The notes under the pieces: generated by a model | What the model saw: the letters and a program-made list of their open reading frames with translations, nothing else | The model's database searches: none | What the model was told of the DNA's origin: nothing | Translations under genes and position numbers: made by a program | Shown: positions 1 through 4,831 of the stretch, in pieces | How positions within the stretch are numbered: position 1 is the first letter of the stretch | How the letters are laid out: each line of letters begins with the position of its first letter | Source: an uncultured Verrucomicrobiota bacterium | Lineage (GTDB): Bacteria; Verrucomicrobiota; Kiritimatiellia; RFP12; UBA1067 | DNA length: 7,221 bases | Direction of reading: 5' to 3' | Assembly: GCA_946543025.1 (NCBI GenBank) | Contig: CAMNLN010000181.1 | Location: 1 to 7,221, forward strand

Positions 1-13
1 ATCCGAAAATCCG

Positions 14-22
14 TGGTATAAT
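14..22 (+). promoter_or_regulatory. Extended -10 promoter element of truB (leaderless start)
   Basis: The string TGG TATAAT is a perfect sigma70-type -10 hexamer (17-22) with a TGN extension (14-16). It ends seven bases before the truB ATG. Transcription normally begins about 6-9 bases after the hexamer, so the transcript would start at or within a base or two of the start codon. No Shine-Dalgarno sequence fits in that gap. Any -35 element would lie at or beyond the left edge of the window and cannot be judged. A closely similar element, also followed by GCGC, lies in front of the GH2 gene. The promoter role is inferred from sequence alone. Confidence 0.7.
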
Positions 23-29
23 AGCGCGC

Positions 30-761
30 ATGGCGAACCTAGATTCCATTGCCCGGCTGGCCGAGCTCGACGGCGTCCTGCTTGTCGACAAGCCGACAAA
101 CATTTCTTCCCACGACGTTGTGAAGGCCGTCAAGCAGCACTTCAACCTCGTCAAGGTGGGCCATGGCGGCACGCTCGACCCCAACGCAACCGGCCTGCTC
201 GTCCTGCTCGTGGGCGACGCCACGCGCCTTTCCGCCGACCTCATGGGCCGCGACCGCACCTATTCCGGCGTCATCCGCCTCGGCCGCACGACGAACACCT
301 TCGACCGCGAAGGCGCGACCGTCGCTGAAAAAAACTTTGACTGCGTCACGCGCGAGCGGTTCGACGAGGTGGTCCGAAAGGAATTTCTCGGCGACAGCTT
401 CCAGAAGCCGCCCGCCTTCAGCGTCATCAAGATGCCCGCGCACCCCACGTACGACGTCGTGCGTACAGCCGAGGAGAGCGAGCGGACCGAACATCTCGTG
501 CACGTCTACCGCCTCGCCGTGACGGACTTCGCGCCGCCGCGCGTGGCGTTCGAGATGGCCTGCACCAAGGGGACCGTCCCCCGCGTGCTCGTCCACGACC
601 TCGGCCAGATGCTCGGCTGCGGCGCGTCTCTCGACGAGCTGCGCCGCACGCGCTGCGGGAAATTCTCCCTTGACGACGCGATCGGCTTCATGGACCTGCT
701 CAAGCTTGACGCGCCCGGCTTTCGCGCGCGCGTCATTCCGATGAGCGAGGTGGGGCGATGA
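30..761 (+). CDS. truB: tRNA pseudouridine(55) synthase TruB, short form
   Basis: Cytoplasmic enzyme that isomerises uridine 55 in the T-loop of tRNAs to pseudouridine. The 243-residue protein shows the TruB landmarks in order: GVLLVDKPTNISS (15-27), the catalytic block GHGGTLDPNATG (44-55) with the expected nucleophile Asp50, RTY (76-78) carrying the conserved active-site Tyr, QKPPAFSVIK (125-134), and KGTVPR...DLGQMLGCGASL..LRRT (180-207). Two features are unusual. The family's usual TYIR reads TVPR (182-185), so the Tyr and Ile are replaced, although the Arg is kept. The protein also stops soon after the core, at about 240 residues against roughly 300 in typical bacterial TruB, so the C-terminal PUA-like domain is missing. 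The ATG lies directly behind a -10 box and has no SD. The stop overlaps the ribF start. Identity is secure; full activity of this short, divergent form is inferred. Confidence 0.95.
   Translation: MANLDSIARLAELDGVLLVDKPTNISSHDVVKAVKQHFNLVKVGHGGTLDPNATGLLVLLVGDATRLSADLMGRDRTYSGVIRLGRTTNTFDREGATVAEKNFDCVTRERFDEVVRKEFLGDSFQKPPAFSVIKMPAHPTYDVVRTAEESERTEHLVHVYRLAVTDFAPPRVAFEMACTKGTVPRVLVHDLGQMLGCGASLDELRRTRCGKFSLDDAIGFMDLLKLDAPGFRARVIPMSEVGR
747..755 (+). promoter_or_regulatory. Ribosome binding site of ribF inside the truB 3' end
   Basis: The purine-rich run GAGGTGGGG ends two bases before the ribF ATG at 758 and supplies a GAGG core about seven bases upstream of it. The ATG overlaps the truB stop in an ATGA junction, so translational coupling is likely. 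No other in-frame start codon lies close upstream, which supports this start even though RibF is short at its N-terminus. Confidence 0.5.
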
Positions 762-1603
762 ACCTAGCCGTCGGATTCTTCGACGGCGTCCACCTCGGCC
801 ATCGCCGCATCCTTGCGCAAGCAGATGCGGCGCTCACCTTCCTCAACCACCCCGCCACGGTCTTCGCCCCCGACCGCGTTCCGCCGTTGCTTATGACCAC
901 GACCGAGCGCCTCGCCGCCATCGGCGCGGCGCTCGCGAAGCGCATGCCTGTCGCCGAGCCCGTGCGCGCCCTGCCGTTCACCTCCGAGCTGGCGGCCCTG
1001 CCGCCAGACGCCTTCACCGCCCGGCTACGCCACGACTACCCCGACCTCGATACCGTCTTCTGCGGCCCCAACTGGACCTACGGCGCGAACGGCACCGGCA
1101 CGGCGGAGACGCTTCGCGCCGCCGGGTTCCGCGTGGAAACCGTCCCGTTCGTCGTCTTGGACGGCGCGCCCGTTTCCTCCACGCGTATCCGCGCCGCGCT
1201 CGCGGCCGGCCGCCTCGACGAGGCGAACGCCCTTCTCGGCCGTCCGTACGCCGTCGTCGGCACGACCTTTCCCGGCAAGGGCATCGGACGGACTCTCGGA
1301 CGCCCGACGATCAACCTCCGTCTGCCCAAGGAACTTGTCCAGCTGCCGCTCGGCGTCTATGCCGTCGAAACGCCGCTCGGACGTGGCGTCGCAAACTACG
1401 GCCAAGCCCCTACGCTCGGCGCACGCGCCTGGCCGGAGCCTGTCTTGGAGGTCCATCTGCTCGACGCGCCGTCGGCCTTCACGGTTCCCGAAACGCTCTC
1501 CGTCTCCTTCACGCGCTTTATCCGCCGCGAGCGGACGTTCGCCTCGCTCGCAGAGCTCCAGGCGCAGATCGCCCGCGACGTCGCCGCCGCGTTCAGTCCT
1601 TGA
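758..1603 (+). CDS. ribF: Bifunctional riboflavin kinase / FAD synthetase RibF
   Basis: Cytoplasmic enzyme that phosphorylates riboflavin to FMN and adenylylates FMN to FAD. The 281-residue protein has both modules. The N-terminal nucleotidyltransferase module shows GFFDGVHLGH (6-15), FLNHPATVF (28-36), the FCGPNWTYG loop (101-109) and SSTRIR (140-145). The C-terminal riboflavin kinase module shows GRTLGRPTIN (177-186), with the PTxN nucleotide/metal-binding motif, LGVYAV (198-203), ANYGQAPTL (212-220), EVHLLD (231-236), with a likely catalytic Glu231, and FTRFIRRERTF (251-261). It is shorter than the roughly 310 residues usual for the family, mainly because the FDGVHLGH motif begins only a few residues after the initiator Met. 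The loop usually read as GxDFxFG is GPNWTYG here, with Asp replaced by Asn. It is translationally coupled to truB through ATGA, the common truB-ribF order. Identity is secure. Confidence 0.95.
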   Translation: MNLAVGFFDGVHLGHRRILAQADAALTFLNHPATVFAPDRVPPLLMTTTERLAAIGAALAKRMPVAEPVRALPFTSELAALPPDAFTARLRHDYPDLDTVFCGPNWTYGANGTGTAETLRAAGFRVETVPFVVLDGAPVSSTRIRAALAAGRLDEANALLGRPYAVVGTTFPGKGIGRTLGRPTINLRLPKELVQLPLGVYAVETPLGRGVANYGQAPTLGARAWPEPVLEVHLLDAPSAFTVPETLSVSFTRFIRRERTFASLAELQAQIARDVAAAFSP

Positions 1604-1666
1604 GGACGAGGTTGTTTCTCATGACGGCACTATAACATAACGCCGCGCCGCAAACGGGACCGCTTT

Positions 1667-1675
1667 TGGTATACT
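1667..1675 (+). promoter_or_regulatory. Extended -10 promoter element of the GH2 gene
   Basis: TGG TATACT is an extended -10 element with its hexamer at 1670-1675, preceded by a short T run (1664-1667). It ends nine bases before the ATG at 1685. No SD lies in the gap and no clear -35 hexamer is found 16-18 bases upstream, so the TG extension probably compensates. The element closely matches the one before truB, including GCGC just downstream. The expected transcript has a leader of zero to about three bases. The 81-base gap after ribF (1604-1684) holds this element and a second weak TATAAC (1631-1636), but no convincing terminator. Confidence 0.65.
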
Positions 1676-1684
1676 GCGCCCGTC

Positions 1685-4162
1685 ATGGACACGAAGGCTA
1701 CTTTCTTCACGGCATTCTTGCTGGCAGTTTCGGCCCACGCGACGGTCGTTCGGCTCGCCACGGACTGGCGCTTCTCTCGCGAAGAGGAGCCCTGGCGCAC
1801 GCGCGAGTTCCAGATCGAGAACATACGCGACTGGGCAGCCATGCGCAACCTGCCCGTCTTCGAGCCGGGCGCAGACCATCCCTTCGCGAAACCAGGATTC
1901 GACGACTCCGCCTGGCGCGAAGTGCGCGTACCGCACGACTTCGGCATCGAGCTCGCTTTCTCGCCCGAACTGCCGCACCTCCTCGGCTGCCTGCGCACGA
2001 CGGGCGTCGGCTGGTACAGATTGAAGTTTAACGTTGAGGGTGAAGAGGTCAGAATTGGGGAGCAGAAGATCCTGATGCCGAAGGACGGCAAGGTCTTCTT
2101 CGCGTGCGACGGCGCGATGGCCTACCCGCTCGTCTGGATCAACGGACGTTTCGCTGGCGGCTGGTGCTACGGCTATACGCCCTTCCGCATCGACCTCACG
2201 CCGTGGATCAAGGCGGACGGCACGAACGTGCTCGCCGTCCGCACGTTCAACCCGCCGGAGTCGAGCCGCTGGTACACCGGCGCGGGCCTCTACCGCGACT
2301 GCCGTCTTGTGGTCGAGCCGGCGGACCACGTCGTCTACGGTTCCGTGGCGATCACGACGCCCGTGGTGACGCCCACGCAGGCCACAGTGCGCGTGACATG
2401 GGAAATGAGCCGAAGTGGAAAGAAAGAACGGACCTTCACGGTGGTGAACCCGCGCCTGTGGGACATCGACGATCCGTACCTTTACATGACGGACGTGGAG
2501 GGAACGCCCTGCCGCTACGGCATCCGCACGCTCGGATTCTTCCCCGACGCGCGGGGGTTCCAGCTGAACGGCCGTCGCGTGCAGATCCGCGGGATGTGCC
2601 TGCACCACGATTTCGGCGCGGTTGGCGCGGCGTGGAACCGTTCGGCGGCGAAACGCCGTCTCGCGAAGCTGAAGGCGATGGGCGCGAACGCGATCCGCAT
2701 GAGCCACAACACGCCCGCGCCCCAACTCCTCGACCTCTGCGACGAGATGGGCTTCCTCGTGATGAACGAGGTGTTCGACCAGTGGGAAATGGCCAAGAAC
2801 CCGAACGACTACTGGAAGCTCTTCCCCGACTGGCACGAGAAGGATCTGCGCGCATGGGTGCGTTCCGGACGAAACCATCCGTCCGTCGTCATTTGGGGCA
2901 TCGGCAACGAGATCGTGGAATCCCGCCGACAGAAGGAGCTGTGGCCCGCATTCATCCGCCTCTGCGACCGTCTGCGCGCGATCGTGCGCGAGGAAGACGC
3001 CACGCGCCCCGTCTGCGCCGCCGCCGACAACGCCGCCGTCGCTCTCTCTTCCGACGCGCCGAACCACCTCGACCTCTGGGGCGCGAACTACAAGGCCAAG
3101 TACTATGCTCGCTTCCATGCGAAGTTCCCCGCCATCCCTCTCTTCGGCAGCGAGACCATGTGCATCCTCTCCACGCGCGGCGAGTACTTCTTCCCCGCCC
3201 GGCGCGAGGACGGCGCCACGCACAAGTCGCCCTACCTCGACTTCCACGCCTCCAGCTACGGCTGGAGCGGAGACTACCCGGCAGACGAAGAATGGTTCCG
3301 CCAGGACGAGACCCCGTGCGTGATGGGCGACTTCACCTGGACAGGCTTCGACTACCTGGGCGGCCCTTATTCCATGGCCAAGGTGCGCAAGGCCCCGCGT
3401 TACTCCGATCCTGCCCGACAAGCCGCCGCCGCGGAAGATATCCGGCGCGACGGTGTCTGCCGCGACAACATGCATTCCTGCCCTACGGGCGTGTTTGACG
3501 CCGCCGGATTCCCCAAGGACCTTTTCTGGCTCTATCTGAGCAAGTGGCGGCCCGACATACCGTGCGCGCACATCCTGCCGCACTGGAATTGGCCGGAGCG
3601 CGAAGGCCAAACGACGCCCGTCTACGTCTATTCCTCCGGCGATGAGGTTGAACTTTTCCTGAACGGCGTCTCGCAGGGACGCCGCACGCGCGAAAAAGGA
3701 CTCTGGCGATTCACGTGGCCCGAGATCGCCTACCAGCCCGGCGAGCTTCGCGCCGTCGCCTACCGCAACGGCGCAAAGTGGCGCGAAGAGACGATACGGA
3801 CAACGGGCAGGCCAACGCGCCTCGCGTTGGCGCCAGAGCAGGAGTCAATCGCGTCCGACGGAGAGACTTACGGCTTCGTGACCTGCCGCGTGACGGACGC
3901 CGACGGCAACATGGTGCCGCGCACACGCACGCCCGTCACGATCGAGGTGACGGGAGACGGCGAGTTCGTGGCAGCGGACAACGGCGACGAGAGCGACTTC
4001 ACGTGGTATCGCTCGCCCGTACGCAAGGCGTTCAACGGCTGCCTCTCCATCGTCGTGCGGGCAAAGGAAAACGCGACGGGCACCATCACGGTGCGCGTCG
4101 CGTCCGACGGACTCGTCCCTGCCGAGGCAACGGTCAAAGTTGCGGCTGGCGGCGGCCGATGA
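1685..4162 (+). CDS. Secreted family GH2 glycoside hydrolase, beta-galactosidase type
   Basis: Retaining exo-glycosidase, probably acting outside the cytoplasm. Residues 1-19 look like a signal peptide (hydrophobic TFFTAFLLAVSA, then A-H-A at 17-19). The sugar-binding jelly roll spans about 20-215, including VGWYR (108-112), WINGRF (151-156), GYTPFRIDLT (163-172) and RWYTGAGLYRD (195-205). An Ig-like domain (about 219-268) contains VNPRLWDIDDPYLY. The TIM barrel (about 290-620) contains LNGRRVQIRGMCLHHD (294-309), SHNTPAP (340-346), the acid/base motif WGIGNE with Glu409, and FGSE with the likely nucleophile Glu490. The C-terminus has a DUF4982-like domain (about 645-700, GDEVELFLNG) and a bacterial Ig-like domain (about 711-820). 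Two oddities: residues 112-129 form an A+T-rich, rare-codon segment that looks inserted, and the first Ig-like domain is about half the usual length. The exact substrate cannot be read from sequence; beta-galactoside is most likely and beta-glucuronide or another sugar is possible. The start directly follows a -10 box. Confidence 0.93.
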   Translation: MDTKATFFTAFLLAVSAHATVVRLATDWRFSREEEPWRTREFQIENIRDWAAMRNLPVFEPGADHPFAKPGFDDSAWREVRVPHDFGIELAFSPELPHLLGCLRTTGVGWYRLKFNVEGEEVRIGEQKILMPKDGKVFFACDGAMAYPLVWINGRFAGGWCYGYTPFRIDLTPWIKADGTNVLAVRTFNPPESSRWYTGAGLYRDCRLVVEPADHVVYGSVAITTPVVTPTQATVRVTWEMSRSGKKERTFTVVNPRLWDIDDPYLYMTDVEGTPCRYGIRTLGFFPDARGFQLNGRRVQIRGMCLHHDFGAVGAAWNRSAAKRRLAKLKAMGANAIRMSHNTPAPQLLDLCDEMGFLVMNEVFDQWEMAKNPNDYWKLFPDWHEKDLRAWVRSGRNHPSVVIWGIGNEIVESRRQKELWPAFIRLCDRLRAIVREEDATRPVCAAADNAAVALSSDAPNHLDLWGANYKAKYYARFHAKFPAIPLFGSETMCILSTRGEYFFPARREDGATHKSPYLDFHASSYGWSGDYPADEEWFRQDETPCVMGDFTWTGFDYLGGPYSMAKVRKAPRYSDPARQAAAAEDIRRDGVCRDNMHSCPTGVFDAAGFPKDLFWLYLSKWRPDIPCAHILPHWNWPEREGQTTPVYVYSSGDEVELFLNGVSQGRRTREKGLWRFTWPEIAYQPGELRAVAYRNGAKWREETIRTTGRPTRLALAPEQESIASDGETYGFVTCRVTDADGNMVPRTRTPVTIEVTGDGEFVAADNGDESDFTWYRSPVRKAFNGCLSIVVRAKENATGTITVRVASDGLVPAEATVKVAAGGGR
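2018..2071 (+). repeat. Candidate in-frame inserted low-G+C segment in the GH2 gene
   Basis: Codons 112-129 have a base composition unlike the rest of the gene: about 46% G+C by hand count over 2018-2078, in a gene that is clearly above 60%. They use codons such as AGA (twice), TTG, TTT, GTT, GGT, ATT and GGG, while the surroundings favour C/G-ending codons. The stretch between WYR and WINGR is about ten residues longer than usual for GH2. The encoded peptide is charged and of low complexity (NVEGEEVRIGEQK). An in-frame repeat-derived insertion would explain this; local sequence drift is the alternative. Boundaries are approximate and no second copy is visible in the window. Confidence 0.35.
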
Positions 4163-4403
4163 GGCTGAGCGCCGCGAAGACGAGCAGCCCGGCGCCGAGG
4201 ATGATGAACCCGAGAACCGTATCTTCGCGGCTGATGTCGAACAGCGGCTCGCCCGCCATCATTTCGGCGACGCAGTCGACGCCCCACATGAGCGCGGCGC
4301 CCCAGAACATCAGCATCGTCGTGAAGACGGCCTGGCTGCGCTTGCCGAAGAAATAGATTGCCGTAAACGCGAGCGCGGCAAGGATGGTCATGATCTCGCA
4401 CAT
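4134..4403 (-). CDS. Small three-helix membrane protein, unknown function (second gene of pair)
   Basis: An 89-residue hydrophobic protein whose function I cannot assign. Three transmembrane segments are visible at about 4-19 (IMTILAALAFTAIYFF), 25-42 (AVFTTMLMFWGAALMWGV) and 62-83 (TVLGFIILGAGLLVFAALSLIG). A short basic loop (KRS, 21-23) separates the first two. An acidic loop (about 43-61) with D43, E47, D56 and the run SREDT separates the last two. It starts three bases after the stop of the 118-residue upstream gene and has its own AGGAGG site, so the two are surely co-translated and may form one membrane complex. The 3' end overlaps the convergent GH2 gene by 29 bases. The reading frame is supported by its start, SD and coherent membrane topology. 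The family resembles small conserved membrane proteins in anaerobes as far as I recall, but this is unverified. Confidence 0.85.
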   Translation of the reverse strand: MCEIMTILAALAFTAIYFFGKRSQAVFTTMLMFWGAALMWGVDCVAEMMAGEPLFDISREDTVLGFIILGAGLLVFAALSLIGRRQPQL

Positions 4404-4406
4404 GGC

Positions 4407-4763
4407 TCAGGCCTCCTGCGGCGCGGCCGCCTTCGATCTTTCCAGCCAGGTAGAGACACCGACCATCGCCACCCACACGACGCCCAGCAGCACCGCCATC
4501 GCGACGCCGCGCGTGGCCATCTCGTGCAGCATGTCGGCTGTCGCCTCCGCGCCTTCCGCGACGGCCGTAAGGAACGGCGGATGCCAGGTGATCTCGCCGT
4601 GGTAGACATGCTCGATCGCCAGCAGGAAGCTGCCGCCGAACATCATCTTGCCGAGCCAGCCGAGCTTGGCGACAAACGGATTCTTCTGCGCGGACGCGGG
4701 CAACGCGGTCTTCGCGGCGCTCGCCACGACGGCGGTTGCGAGAGGTACTGTAAAGCAAGCCAT
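4407..4763 (-). CDS. Small three-helix membrane protein with His/Glu motif, unknown function (first gene of pair)
   Basis: A 118-residue protein of unknown function. The N-terminus, MACFTVPLATAVVASAA, is moderately hydrophobic and could be a first membrane segment. Two clear segments follow at about 34-54 (ending in FGGSFLLAIEHVY) and 87-106 (VAMAVLLGVVWVAMVGVSTW). At the end of the second helix and in the next loop is a cluster of potential metal-binding or redox-relevant side chains: E51, H52, H55, E57 and H61. A further His80/Glu81 pair occurs in MLHEMATRG. The C-tail is short and polar. The gene has a sigma70-like promoter, a 7-base SD spacing and a downstream partner three bases away, so the pair forms a two-gene operon. 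There is no signal peptidase site typical of secreted proteins. A membrane complex with the 89-residue partner is inferred, not shown. Confidence 0.87.
   Translation of the reverse strand: MACFTVPLATAVVASAAKTALPASAQKNPFVAKLGWLGKMMFGGSFLLAIEHVYHGEITWHPPFLTAVAEGAEATADMLHEMATRGVAMAVLLGVVWVAMVGVSTWLERSKAAAPQEA
4412..4417 (-). promoter_or_regulatory. Shine-Dalgarno site of the 89-residue membrane protein gene
   Basis: AGGAGG on the minus strand lies eight bases before the ATG at 4403, within the last codons of the upstream gene. It is a consensus SD at good spacing and fixes the start of the second gene. Confidence 0.85.
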
Positions 4764-4770
4764 GGTTATA

Positions 4771-4776
4771 CTCCTT
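4771..4776 (-). promoter_or_regulatory. Shine-Dalgarno site of the 118-residue membrane protein gene
   Basis: AAGGAG on the minus strand lies seven bases before the ATG at 4763. It fixes the start and shows that this operon uses conventional SD initiation, unlike truB and the GH2 gene. Confidence 0.85.
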
Positions 4777-4791
4777 GTTTGGTGTGTGGAT

Positions 4792-4821
4792 AGGATAGCA
4801 AACCCGAAGCGGGGAAGTCAA
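4792..4821 (-). promoter_or_regulatory. Sigma70-like promoter of the small membrane protein operon
   Basis: Reading the minus strand, TTGACT (4821-4816) and TATCCT (4797-4792) are separated by 18 bases, and the -10 is preceded by TGC (an extended -10). Transcription should start near 4785, giving a leader of about 20 bases that contains the SD. The promoter lies in the 68-base gap behind the GH78 stop, so the pair can be expressed independently of the GH78 gene. A short CCCG/CGGG stem with a CTT loop falls in the spacer (4803-4813). It is too weak to call a terminator for the GH78 gene. Confidence 0.65.
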
Positions 4822-4831
4822 CCGTCCCGCG

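Noticed and set aside
1596..1607. Small inverted repeat GTCC-TTGA-GGAC at the ribF stop as a terminator
   Set aside because: Only four base pairs, overlaps the stop codon, and has no following U tract.
1631..1636. TATAAC as a second -10 for the GH2 gene
   Set aside because: No TG extension or matching -35, and the element at 1667-1675 is closer to consensus and matches the truB promoter.
1619..3610. A 663-residue open frame antisense to the GH2 gene
   Set aside because: It is the reverse-strand shadow of a G+C-rich gene. It is rich in Arg, Val, Ala and His, has no recognisable domain, and the plus-strand gene has clear GH2 motifs.
4140..4793. A 217-residue plus-strand frame antisense to the small membrane genes
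   Set aside because: Charged low-complexity shadow with no supported start signal; it would also overlap the GH2 end.
4803..4813. CCCG-CTT-CGGG stem as a terminator for the GH78 gene
   Set aside because: Four base pairs with a three-base loop and only three T residues after it; it sits in the promoter spacer. Too weak to call.
3868..4821. A 317-residue minus-strand frame covering both small membrane genes
   Set aside because: It is highly Arg-rich with no domain pattern, and overlaps two genes that have good SD sites and coherent transmembrane segments.
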